DNA of 64,000 nucleotides from Rutpela maculata (lineage: Eukaryota > Arthropoda > Insecta > Coleoptera > Cerambycidae), in the NCBI GenBank assembly GCA_936432065.2, contig OW386289.2:12943077-13007076 (forward strand), in the 5' to 3' direction. A program made the position numbers and the translations under genes. This document shows, one piece after another, positions 46,190-56,560 of the stretch. Position 1 is the stretch's first letter. Every line of letters starts with the position of its first letter. The notes below the pieces were generated by a model that did not search any database, was not told the origin of the DNA, and saw only the letters and a program-made list of their open reading frames with translations.

Positions 46190-46925
46190 CTACTGTGAAG
46201 ATCGGCCGCAGTAATATGGATTACATGGGTAAAACGTGGGGATGCCCCCCTCATCGGGACCACTTGTATTTTATGTTTTTTGGATCGCTGATCACGAAAA
46301 TCTGGATCCCGCGGCTCTAAAAATAGTGCGTCACCCCTAAAAATGCCAAAAACCACCCCTTTTGGGTTTTTTTCGCGGTAATGTGAATAATACTGTAAAA
46401 TAATGTTATGAATGTATGAAATGTCTATTTATCAACATTATTTCTATCTTCTCTTTCAATTCCCTGCAAGCTTGGGGGTAGTTTTCACCCCCGAGGGGTT
46501 GGAAAAAGATTTTCTTCATTGTACAATCCTTATTCATCTAAACTCAAATAAAAAAGTGAAAGAAAAAAAATCCATCATTTTTCCATTTTACGTCAATTTA
46601 GGGGTAGTTTTAACCTCTCTGGTTAACTCTCAGCATAAAATTTTTCCTTATTTTAGATGGGCATACTGAACTAGCAAAATATCATTACAATTACCACATT
46701 CATAGCATTATTTTACAGTATTATTCACATTACCGCGAAAAAGGGGGTGGTTTTTGGCATTTTTAGGGGTGACGCACTATTTTTAGAGCCGCGGGATTCC
46801 AATTTTCGTAATCAGCGACTTAAAAAACATAAAATAATCCCTATGAGGGGGGCATTCCGAGCGTCAAACCCCGCGTTTTACATAGACTACAGACGCAGTG
46901 CACGAATCTACATAAATCTTGCGCC
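46190..46925. mobile_element. foldback element with mirrored open frames
   Basis: The arms, about 46190-46425 and 46680-46925, pair through GGATGCCCCCCTCAT / ATGAGGGGGGCATTC, CCCGCGGCTCTAAAAATAGT and CATTACCGCGAAAAA. The arms hold a GATCGCTGATCACGA-like module also seen at 3.2 kb. Open frames 46156-46356 (minus) and 46747-46953 (plus) read almost the same peptide because each lies in an arm. Confidence 0.85.
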
Positions 46926-47716
46926 TCTCATTAAACAACTGCGTTTTTTTTAGGGTTCCGGCACTTCTACATATGGAGACTTTTAGTATATTATTAAGTA
47001 CATATACCTACACCCATTTCTGGTGAAAATAGCTTTATGTAAATTTGTCCGAATTTTCAGTGGTTTTCAAGCTAAAATGAGTGCGCTACAAAATATGCGG
47101 AGAAAATCAAGAAATCATATTAGGCATATTTTTATCAGAAACTTTTGTCAATGAAACTTGTTCAGAATGGTCCAAAAATCTTAAGTACAAAATTTAATCA
47201 AAATAAAAAATATTGACATTTTGATTAAAATAATGTCCAAGTCCGAAAATATATTGTAATGGGTTCCTTTGTTTAGAAAACTGTACTATGACAATTTTGT
47301 TTGAAACTAAATTTAATCTGCTAGGTAGTTGTCAAGCAATTTACTGTTTTTTTTAAATAATTACTTTAAATATATTTTAAATTTCAATTTTTTCATTTTG
47401 ATTAAATTTTGGACATAAAGTTTTTGGGCAATTCTGAACGAGTTTCATGAACAAAATTTTCCAATAAAAAATGCTTTCTCCGCATATTTTGGTACCGCAG
47501 GTGGCTTTGCATTTGTAGGAGGCGAATATTTTTCTAGTCCTAAATAGATTCTAATTTGTTCTATACCTAAGTAAAATTTGATTCAAATCGGAAAAAGAAA
47601 TAAAAAAAGTTATTGAGGTGTTACCATTTCAAGTGAAACACACTGTATATTGGTTTTTGTCTATGTGCGATAGTTTTAGAGAAAACCCCAAATCCTATCT
47701 AATTTGGTCCACCCTG

Positions 47717-48640
47717 TATATAGCTGGTAAGCTGATGTAAGACAGCCTGTGCTCAGATAATTTTTTTTTGAGTGTACAGTGGTATGTTCCTCTCAGCAAG
47801 CTCCATTTTTTGCGATACGCTCTAATGCAAATAAACTGAACCCTTTTAAATGACGTACAATATTAATCCCACCAAGACCTCAACCCTTCTACTCAGCGGG
47901 AAATAATCACATTTGTTGCTAAACTCATTAAACAAACCCGCATAAAGGTGTACACTTATGCATGCACTTCTACATACTATTTAGCCCGAAGGTTTAATCT
48001 CTCACTGTGAAATTAATAAATCTAAATATTTTACTGAATTATTATGTTAAGCCTTTTATATTGTCAGAGGTTCGGTTAGCACTAAAAAAAAAAATGAATG
48101 CATATCGTGAGAATGAACCGCACATAATATAATATTAATAATTCATTACATAATTATTGTTGAACCGCATCGATAATATCTATAGAGAAGTTCAAGTAAG
48201 GTAATAAATTAATTACTACTTAGTAAAGTTTTTAAACTATAATTATACTTATTTATATATTAAATAATTACTAACAGGTACTTATTGACATTTAATAATT
48301 ATACCGTAGTAATACAGACGGCGACGACGCCAGCAAGAGGACTTTTCCCTCCCCTTTACCTCGAAATCATTTTTCTCCTTTATATTTTCACCATCTGTTC
48401 CTTATTATATGTATTTGGCAATGCCGAATTTGATATTAATGTGGGACAAAAACGTTTAGTGTGGTTCACTTAAAAAATAACTAGTAGGAAAATTCTCCTC
48501 GACCTACTCCAAATATTGAAAGATTTTCTGTATATCCGTATATTCGTTTGATATTCGTACTTGCAGTCTATGAAATGGGCAGTATTTAACCGAGCACCAA
48601 AGAAATACTGATATGATCTCCAAATATTTGTCTTTTGCTA
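47717..48640. other. non-genic AT-rich spacer
   Basis: No coding motif is recognised. A 62-codon open frame at 48285-48473 lacks any motif. Confidence 0.4.
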
Positions 48641-49554
48641 CCAAAAATACTTTTGTACGCCAAGATTTTGACCCCAATAGTCGGGAATCAATCTTCTCAA
48701 AAGACGCTCCTAAAATGCCAGGGTGTGGACTCAAAGATATACTTTTTTAAAAATATGTACATTATCTGGAATGACCTTGCGCATCTAAATCCAGAGGGCG
48801 CCATTCTGTCCGCGATTGCAAAAAAGCATAAAAATTTTTTTTCCGAAAATTTTTGTGTCACTGAAAATTGATTAATTTTATGTTCCCATCTCATTTACAG
48901 GGTTATTTTTTAATATTTCTTAATGATTTTCAAACTAATGGAAAGCTTATTCCTTCTAGATTCTGGTACTGCTAAATAATTTTCGAAATTATTGTTAACA
49001 AATGCTACAGAAATTGTTTAAACAAAGGATGCCCGAAGAGTGCACGGTAAATTTCAGTATCGAGACATTTTAAGAACTATTATAGATAGATGCATACTTC
49101 TATGGTATGAAATTTGCGGAATAGAATGGATCAGTTTTTGGTGAAAGAATTATCTGCATTGTTTTATTGTTGTAAAAGATATGACTATTTTTGTACAGCG
49201 CTCCGTTATTTCCGCTATCGTTTTGGCTGACACGTTCGCGCGCTGTGGCCGATCGGTAACTTGCTGACAATATACTGTGATTGCAAAAAATTTACGATGC
49301 TTATTACTTATACGTAAATATTATCATTTGTCATTATGAAAAAAAAAACGAAGGTATTTAAAGATTAGTTTACTTGAGAACCAAAATTATTATATTTTAA
49401 CTTAAAATATTGATTAGAGACAGAAATCCATATAACTAATTAAATGAACTTAAATTTACTTTTTGTGCTTGAGAAATAGAAATACAAAAATAATAATATA
49501 CATACATACATTATACTTAAACTAAATTAACAGCTAATACATTTACCCTCTCAG

Positions 49555-49868
49555 TAGCAATCTATTATGCATTCCAACCCAGCTTTGCTACGACTGCAGT
49601 TTCCGATAAATTTTTTAAATTTACATTTACAAAATACATTTTGAGAAGTTATATTGGGACAAACATTTATAGTATTATAGTTATTAATTTAGGAATAAGT
49701 ACGTTATTTTTCAAATCCGAACCAAAATCAATTGGATCGGGAATTTCTGGGTTTATCTCAGTTGCACTCTTCTACAGAATAATTTGATACGCAGCTCTCA
49801 AGATATGTTGATAAAAGGAATCTTCGGTAGGCGATAAATTCCTTATATCAGACGTCGACCATATAACA
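49555..49868 (-). pseudogene. gene B4, C-terminal part
   Basis: The minus strand from 49868 reads NVIWSTSDIRNLSPTEDSFY, QHILRAAYQIILWKSA, then in a second frame FCKCKFKKFIGNCSRSKAGL, followed by ECIIDC. This is the LSPT/LPPT...QH...Q..LW block and the Cys cluster of family B. At least one frameshift and later stops are present. The gene continues upstream beyond the inserted repeat R copy C at 50304. Confidence 0.65.
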
Positions 49869-50303
49869 TTTACTTCCACATCTAGTGGAAGTATAGTAAC
49901 GACAAGGAAAAATTTGAACAGTTTTATTGTTCAAATAGGCTTAAAATGTCATAAAACGTCGAGATTTTAAGTTTGAGTGTCGATCTGTCTGTCTGTCTGT
50001 AACGTTTTTTGTGCGCACGATTACTCTGGAACCGTTTTAAGTTATTAACTTGAAATTTGGTACGCGTATGTATTTTAAGGTGATCTGGAACTAGATTATA
50101 TTTTCATCTTATTCCGTTGAAGGGATGGGGGGTAAACTGGAATAAATAGAAAAATCAAGCAGGTAGGAGTTCATAAAATTGGTATTTAGTATTTACAAGA
50201 GAAGATATAAGGTCTCAAAAGTTTTTTTGGCATTCGTTCTGAGAGACTTGGATGGAAAATCTGGATGTGGAAGTAGTGATTCCTTGGGCAGCGGTTTTTT
50301 AAA
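49869..50303 (-). repeat. dispersed repeat R, copy C, inserted in gene B4
   Basis: TTACTTCCACATCTAGTGGA through GATTCCTTGGGCAGCGGTTT, the reverse of copies A and B, somewhat shortened. It divides gene B4 between ARYFL and NVIWSTSD. Confidence 0.85.
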
Positions 50304-50770
50304 AAATACCGGGCCATATTTTGAAATGTAATGAAATCATTGAAGCCATTTTGAGGGTAATGAAGTAATCTTTGTAGTTCTTTATGTCTTAAACATTTTT
50401 TTACAGCGTCAGTTTTTCCTTTTTTAAATAGAAAACTGACTGTATCACAGTCAGTCAAAGCATAAATGCACAAAAATAAATTACCCAAATTCATTTGAGC
50501 ACTCATTGTCTTCTCTATAGTTAATTCTCGCATCGTATGATAAATCGGTATAAATACATCAAATCTACGATACCATAATTCTAGACACAAAATACAGGGA
50601 TAAGACAAAAATATCTGTTGTAGCTTCTATTATTATTCTACCATACTCCAGATTTGATAAATATAGGATGATCGCAAATATTCTAGTGTCGGCTTCATTA
50701 TGATTATGATGAGATGCAATTGCGCTATTATTTTTGTAATTTCATCGGATACTCTGCAGTAATAATGGAA
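50304..50770 (-). pseudogene. gene B4, XPG-like nuclease part
   Basis: The minus strand from about 50770 reads SHHNHNEADTRIFAIIL, RIIIEATTDIFVLSL, then in the open frame 50608-50186 LFLCIYALTDCDTVSFLFKK and AVKKCLRHKELQRLL. The order EADTR, DxxVL, (G/D)CDT is the acidic series seen in XPG/FEN-like (PIN-fold) nucleases, where such residues bind metal. Here the Gly of GCDT is Asp and the middle motif has TTDIF for the usual DTDV, so activity is doubtful even apart from frameshifts. Homologous to B3; both lie in inverted-repeat elements. Confidence 0.65.
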
Positions 50771-51849
50771 ATATACAGGCTATTAAACTAATACAAAAAT
50801 TATTTTAAATATATTTTACATGAATTTATAAACAACACACAACACAGTTACTGTATACGCTACTCATAAGATTTTTTGTTATTACACTACACTGTATATC
50901 TACCAAAAGACGACCCGGATCACAACGCGTGCTGTACAAAAATAATCATATCTTTTACAACAATAAAGCAATGATAATTCTTTCTCTAAAAACTACTCCA
51001 TTATATTTTGCAGATTTCATGTCATAGAAGTATGCATCTATCGATAATAGTTTTAAAAATGTCTCGATGCTGAAATTTACCGTGCACTCTTTGGGCTCTC
51101 TTTGTTTAAACAATTTCTGTAGCATTTGTTAACAACAATTATGAGAAGTATTTAGCAGCACCTGAATCTAGAAAGAATACGCTTTCCGTTGGTTGGAAAA
51201 TAATTAAGAAATGTTAAAAAATAAACCTGTAAATGCGGTGGGAATATAAAATGAATCAATAGTTAGTGACACAAAAATTTTCGGAAAAAAATTTTTTACC
51301 CTTTTTTGCAATCGCGGACAGAATGGCGCCCTCTGGATTCAGATCCGCAAGGTCATTTCGGATAAAGTATGTATTTTTTACAAACTATATCTTCGAGTGC
51401 ACGCCCTATGATGGATTTAGTGGAGCCTGATTCCTGACTACCAAATTAAAGCACGTATGTTCTCTTGCCTTCTCGATTCGTTGTCGTGAATTCAATGTTT
51501 GCTATCTATTCATTTATTTATTTGGTACGCTATTCAACAGGCGAAACTCAATTACAGAATAGGAAAATACAAAATAATTCAATACTTATCTTGATCATGA
51601 ACAAAAAGATATATAAATATTATTCATATATCTGAATTAAACTTATAAACTAAAATAAACTAAATTAAATTAATACAATGCATTTGTAATATACGAAACA
51701 AAGTGAATGTAAGAGTACACTCTAAATTGAATCTAATAGTTCGCAAGTCGACAAGAAAGAACAAAAATAAATTTAAGCTAAAGACAATTTTTTTATGTTT
51801 ACAGCACTGCAGGAGAAAATATTTAAAGAAGTATTCAAATTATATAAAC

Positions 51850-51980
51850 AGTATCTGAGAGTGTTTGATTTGGTACTTCAATAAAAGCAAGCGAGAGCGA
51901 AGCAAGCAATAGGGGCGTGTCATTGTTTGCCTCTGCTAGAGTACTGGTAGACGTCTTTATTGTGGGCGGTCGGTTAATAG
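51850..51980 (-). repeat. dispersed repeat T, copy 2
   Basis: CAAGCGAGAGCGAAGCAAGC, CTCTGCTAGAGTACTGGTAG and TGTGGGCGGTCGGTTAA match 19690-19855 in reverse orientation. The stretch 51461-51849 before it is AT-rich without a gene. Confidence 0.6.
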
Positions 51981-52019
51981 CGCAATGTCAAATGCAGAAC
52001 TTTCCGATTCTGTATATAG

Positions 52020-52574
52020 TTCAGTAATATAACGATTTATGTCGGACGAAATTCATAAAGTTTTGAAAATTGGTAGAAACGTTAAGGATAATATAAGAAT
52101 TACTAAACCGAAAAGTTCCCACCTCTAAATAGTGTGCTTTATCCCCTAGGAGGTCGCTTCCACCCCCATTTTGAGGTTTTCTAGATTATCTCAGGAACGG
52201 TGCCACTTTCGATAAAGGTATCTATATAGAAAATTGTTCCTTATAAAATTCTCTATCAAAAACGTCTGTATAATTTTTTTTTCTAAAATTAATAGTACCG
52301 TGGGAAACAAGGTGCACCCATTAAGGGTTGGTTTCAGTTAACACATTAAACTACACTTAAAAATATAATAAATGTAGCGCTTCCACCCTCTCATAAAAAA
52401 TATCGCAATTTTTAAAGAAGCGAGAATATTTTATATTGTACTTGTATACCTAAGCCACTAATTATTAGAAGGTTACCTGCGTTAATTAATCTTTGTCGTC
52501 TTTTATAGATTCGACATTCATGCATGCTTGTCCGTGGCAATGATAACACATTGTGGAGCAACGTAAGCCTGCTC
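52020..52574. mobile_element. E4: truncated relative of element E1
   Basis: It starts GTTCAGTAATATAACGATTT after TA and follows the E1 left arm (CATAAAGTTTTGAAAATTGG, TTCTAGATTATCTCAGGAAC, GGGTTGGTTTCAGTTAACAC) to about 52445. It then jumps to the sequence matching E1 10785-10915: CACTAATTATTAGAAGGTTA and the last codons of gene B (minus). It stops at 52574, where repeat R begins. About 1.3 kb of E1 interior is missing, and so is the right arm. Confidence 0.75.
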
Positions 52575-52857
52575 AATTTACCCCTCAACCCTTCAACGGA
52601 ATAAGATCGAAATATAATCTAGTACCAGATTTCGTTAAAATACATATATGTACCAAATTTCAAGTAATTATCTTAAATGGTTCCAGAGTAATCGTGTGCC
52701 CAAAAAAAAGTTACGACAGACCGACAGAACGACACAGAATTTTTTTTGCTCAAGCTTAATATCTCCACACTTCATGACATTCTAAGCCTATTTGAATAAT
52801 AAAAATGTTTAACACATTTTTCTGCGTTACTATATTTCTACTGGATGTGGAAGTAAA
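52575..52857 (+). repeat. dispersed repeat R, 3' part
   Basis: TTTACCCCTCAACCCTTCAA, AATATAATCTAGTACCAGAT, the GACAGACCGACAG run, and ACTGGATGTGGAAGTAAAA. This is the right half of repeat R. An open frame across it is not a gene. Confidence 0.8.
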
Positions 52858-53905
52858 ATATGGTACCTATTGAAAGTCAAGGTAAATCATTAAATAAATT
52901 AAAAATGTACAAAAACGTTTAATCCCGCATATATTTTGGCCGAATCTGTATAATTATATTTTCTTCATTAGGGTTGCTCAACTTAATGTTGTTGCAAATA
53001 CCTTAATATAGAAACCATGTAAAAACAAACCATAACTTACTTACTGCAGAAACAACGTTTATGAACATAAATATCCAAAAAATATGTAGATATCTAAAGA
53101 TTACTATATTACGCTCAAATGTTTTACGTGTTCTCCGTTTCAAATAATAATACATGTTATGATGTAGACATTCTCACGATCTACCTTTATTGAATTTAGA
53201 TGTACGTATTTAATTTAAATATTTATTTGCCCATAGTCTGAATCAAAATATTTATATTTGTTTATCGCAACAGGTTGCAATAACAAGTTTATTTTGATTG
53301 GCAGGAATGTTATTTTTTTAAATATGCTAAGAATTTTTGTGAATATATATTTAGATCACATAGGCTAGGAAATAGGTGTACCATAATAAATTGTTTACCG
53401 GATTTTTCATTGGTAAGAAATGTTTATACGACCTACGACCTAAATAACAAGTAAATGTTTTTTTTTTATTAATACGGTAGCTGTAGTGCTACATGAATAA
53501 TTCAGGGAGCAGTAGTGAGAGCTATTGTAAAATCCTGCTGCCTGCGTTTGGGAAAATACAGCGTAAATTCCACCGTTGACTAACAAGATTGAATCACTTT
53601 CATTTACGTCTGTTAAAAATATTTATATACGACTAAGAAATAATTGAACGTCAAATGGATGATTTTTGGTATATAATGCCATCAATTAATCCCACAGGGA
53701 ATTATGACGAGGGAATTCTGCTCATTGTACGTGTAGAAATCAGAAAATTATGCATGAATCAGTCTATTTGTGCACATTAAAAAAATGCCATAGAGACTGG
53801 TAACTATGAAAAAAAAAAAATAAATAAACAGACGCCGTAAACAATCAAAGTAAAAACGAGTTTTGTGGAATTGAGTTTGATTGTGTTAGTTTTGCGGTTG
53901 AAAGA
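52858..53905. other. non-genic AT-rich spacer
   Basis: Nothing coding is recognised before the tyrosine recombinase relic. Confidence 0.4.
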
Positions 53906-54740
53906 ATGGAAAGTGATTCAGAAGATACTATTCCCTGTACTCCACCAGAAATAACTGAAAGAGCAGAAGCAACAGCATCTAATTTACTACCACAGAAATC
54001 AAAAGTTTTTATGATAAAGCGTATCAAAGTTTCATGGACTTTCGCTTTCAGAAAAAAACTAACTCGCTTTCTGAAAATGTATTATTAGCCTATTTTGCTG
54101 ACTTACAGACAGATACAAATCTTCTTCATTATGGTCATTTTATTCCATGCTAAAAGCAGTTTTGAAAATAAAACACGACATAGATTTGGAAAAGTCTGGA
54201 GAACTACGTTCTTTCCTGAAGAAAATCTGAGGGCCGAAACTTTGACAACAGAAGAAATTAATAAATTTATAAAGGAAGCACCTGATAGAGTTTATCTTTT
54301 ACATAAGGTAAGATTGCCAAATACTAAATGTCTCAAATCTAACATATTAATTTATTTAAGATCGTATTAATCGTGGGAACTATGGGTGCATGTCGCTCTA
54401 ATGAACTCTACGAAATGAAAGATCTAAGCACAACATTATTAATAACTGTACCTAAAACGAAAACCAAAGTGGTAAGAAGTTTTGTCATCACTGGTCAATT
54501 TTATGGAATTGCAAACAAGTACAACATGGATCCTCGGGCGTCGCACGTAAGCTCATTTTTTCTTAAATTACCAAAGAGGTAAATGCACCATTCAACGAAT
54601 TAGAAAAAATAAGTTTACTGTACTTGGAAAACAAATAGTAACTTATTTGAATTTGCCAAATCCTGAACTTTACACCAGTCATTGCTTTCGGAGTTCTTTG
54701 GCTATACTATAGGTGGATACTATAGGTGGCGATAATATTT
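53906..54740 (+). pseudogene. Crypton-like tyrosine recombinase relic
   Basis: From ATG 53906: MESDSEDTIPCTPPEITERA, LLPQKSKVF; in a shifted frame SENVLLAYFADLQ (about 54085) and WSFYSMLKAVLKIKHDIDLE; in the frame from 54200 AETLTTEEINKFIKEAPDRV. An intron (54308-54360) follows, then IVLIVGTMGACRSNELYEMK, the box I Arg of tyrosine recombinases; PKTKTKVVRSF with the Lys; and after a frameshift near 54570 GKCTIQ, then NLPNPELYTSHCFRSSLA with an HxxR motif. The family cuts and rejoins DNA through a C-terminal Tyr, which I could not find. At least four breaks are present. Insect Crypton-like proteins begin much the same way as far as I recall. Confidence 0.7.
54308..54360 (+). other. 53-bp GT-AG intron in recombinase relic
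   Basis: The gap begins GTAAGATTGC after LLHK and ends TTTATTTAAG before IVLIVGTMGACR. Removing it restores a contiguous motif in frame. Size and consensus fit a short insect intron. Confidence 0.75.
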
Positions 54741-55639
54741 GTTTTTATTTCTGGGAGGAGCAAATATGTCAAAAAGTGAAATGGCGTCTCGAATGGCGTT
54801 AAAGCTTTATCATATCCTCCTTTCAAATATGCGACGTTGCTTCAACTTTCTGTCCTCATTTTCAAAACTATAAAAAACGGCACTCAATTTTTTTAAATTT
54901 GAATATTCGACACTTTTTAAACAATCAATAAATCAGTATCATTCAGTGACTTAAACCTCAAGGCAGTCGGAAACTGTCTTCCCTTTTTCTTTGTACCAAG
55001 CATTTAACAAGTGTGTATTGCGAAAATATTTTACAATTTGAACTACTTCTAATTTTACTTTTTAACTTCCAAATATTTGGAAAGCAAATTCAGTATATGG
55101 GAGGAACACCTGTATGTTATATTGAAGTAATACAAGGACTCGGCAATTTTTTCCGTCATATCGTTTATGCCAAGTATACAAGATAATCACCAGTGTGTGG
55201 ATGTATGTACACTATCCAGAAGAAAACTGTTTCCATTTTCTTCTGGAACGTATAGATATATCAGGACATTATCAGGATATTATCGGTTCGTTACGAACAT
55301 TTGATCAACCATCAAGAGACGACAAACTGACTGACCTGATAAATTTTTAAAGCACTTCTCTATGTTTAATAATTTAATGGACTAGAAAGAACAATTTGTT
55401 GCAAAAATGGCTCTGGCTACCTGTTTGTCTAATTATTCCTTTTTGTCTTGACTTGTTCTTACAATAAAGGATCTTAAACTAGTTTTACTGCAACTACTAC
55501 CACTCAAATTCCCGGTTGCTGTTCGTTGGGAATTTTCACTTAGGCTTGTACTGGTTTGGCACTCATTAATTTTTTAACTTTCACTTGACTGATTTTTACA
55601 GATTTCCCAGTGGTTTTTAAGTCTGTCGACATGCCCCTG
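54741..55639. other. unassigned spacer
   Basis: No domain is recognised. A short inverted pair, TCAGGACATTATCAGGATAT near 55260, is internal repetition only. The lower part may be the 3' end of the Penelope-like relic. Confidence 0.4.
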
Positions 55640-56560
55640 AATGTCCTTATTACATTTTTTACATATTGCACCGTTCAGTCAGTAATAAATGAAATGGAAA
55701 ACCCTGGTCGCAAATCTTTGATTTCTGAATTTCATTCATCCCAGTGTAGTCCCTGTGCTCACCCAATCTTACAGTGAATGGTCTGGATGACTCACCCACA
55801 TAATGTGTGTTACACTTACGCGGAATACCATAAATGCAGTTTCTTGAATTTTGCTCACAGTTCAGTGGTTTTGTTTTATTAAAATAGATTTCAAAGTGTT
55901 GCTCGTTCGAAGTACCAACCTAATAGTAAATCCATCACCTATACGGCGTAGTTTTTGAGATAATCCGTATACATGAGGAATTAATGCTGTGTACCGTTGT
56001 TCAGGTTTTTGTCGTACCCGATTGCTATTTTCCATATATGTTAAAGTTCCAGCAACAAAGGCTTGAGGAAGTTGATTGTTTATAATTATCTCTCTTATAA
56101 AACGTTTCTCATTGTTTAATATTTTGGCATCGGAAGACATTATTTCTTTCTCTATCATATAACTAACATCCATCGACTGATTCGAGTTAAAATCCATATA
56201 CCTGTAGGTATTCACTTTTTACAAAAGCTTGTTTCAATTGTAGGTACTATTTACTCTTTCAATTAAAAATGGTAGTTCATTTGTACTTTCTACTTCTAAT
56301 ACAAATTTAAGAGAAAGTTCCTTGTATCTATATTTTCAAAAAACTGACTAGCAACTCGACTCCATGAGCTAAACGGTTTGTATATAAAATGACTAGTCTC
56401 AAAGTCTTCTATAAATATATTACTTAAAATTGGGACAACAGAGACCCCCAATATATTGCTATACCAAAATCTGTCGATAAAAGTACTCTTTTATTTAAAA
56501 TGTGTATTTTTAAAATATATTTTATCCGCCTTCTACGTCACCTGAATGATCCCCTTAAGT
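55640..56560 (-). pseudogene. Penelope-like element relic (RT and GIY-YIG)
   Basis: The minus-strand order is: SVVPILSNIFIEDFETS (about 56450-56400), matching the SPxLSxIFM..FE step of Penelope-type RTs; the open frame 56215-55862 with HVYGLSQKLRRIGDGFTIRL and LRTSNTLKSILIKQN, the linker typical of this class; then CIYGIPRKCNTHYVGESSRP followed by TVRLGEHRD (about 55835-55745), a GIY-YIG endonuclease (Y-G-I-P, YVGES.R, EH). GIY-YIG nucleases nick the target in these elements. Stops and frameshifts separate the parts and the N-terminal RT half is not seen. Confidence 0.8.

Larger units (their letters stand above)
42951..47645. mobile_element. X1: 4.7-kb element with TA duplication, carrying gene B3
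   Basis: It starts CAGTGTGTTTCACTTGAAAT and ends ATTTCAAGTGAAACACACTG, with TA at 42949-42950 and 47646-47647. The intact target is visible in the other arm of M1 (CCAATATAGGTG at 38512), which shows that exactly X1 plus one TA was added. The terminal repeats extend about 300 bp (AATGCAAAGCCACCTGCGGT, then CGGACAAATTTACATAAAGC), with extra sequence in the right copy (47060-47470). The same end sequence occurs in the foldback at 63.1-63.3 kb. Inside are gene B3, a THAP/P-like element, a MITE and a foldback. Confidence 0.85.
38449..47716. mobile_element. M1: mariner-like element expanded by nested insertions
   Basis: The left arm (38449-38965) begins CAGATTGGACCAAATTAGAT. It is inverted at 41805-41975, 42672-42950 and 47648-47716, ending ATCTAATTTGGTCCACCCTG. 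TA flanks both ends. The right-arm pieces are separated by repeat R copy B and by X1, which explains the spread. Inside lies a decayed DDE transposase (40790-41762). Without its insertions M1 would be a ~3-kb Tc1/mariner-type element with ~0.5-kb terminal inverted repeats. Confidence 0.75.
48650..51460. mobile_element. 2.8-kb foldback element carrying gene B4
   Basis: The arms (about 48650-49205 and 50930-51460) are inverted copies, with anchors GAGGGCGCCATTCTGTCCGC / GCGGACAGAATGGCGCCCTC, AACAAATGCTACAGAAATTG and GGTAAATTTCAGTATCGAGA. A GGGTGTGGACTC / GAGTGCACGCCC pair lies at 48721 and 51397. The interior carries gene B4 on the minus strand, split by repeat R. Confidence 0.8.

Noticed and set aside
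46156..46953. Two open frames on opposite strands encoding almost the same peptide (MVFGIFRGDALFLEPRD).
   Set aside because: They lie in the two arms of a foldback; similarity comes from the inverted repeat, not from duplicated genes.
53281..54110. Opposite-strand open frame 53845-54027.
   Set aside because: Shadow of the recombinase relic on the plus strand.
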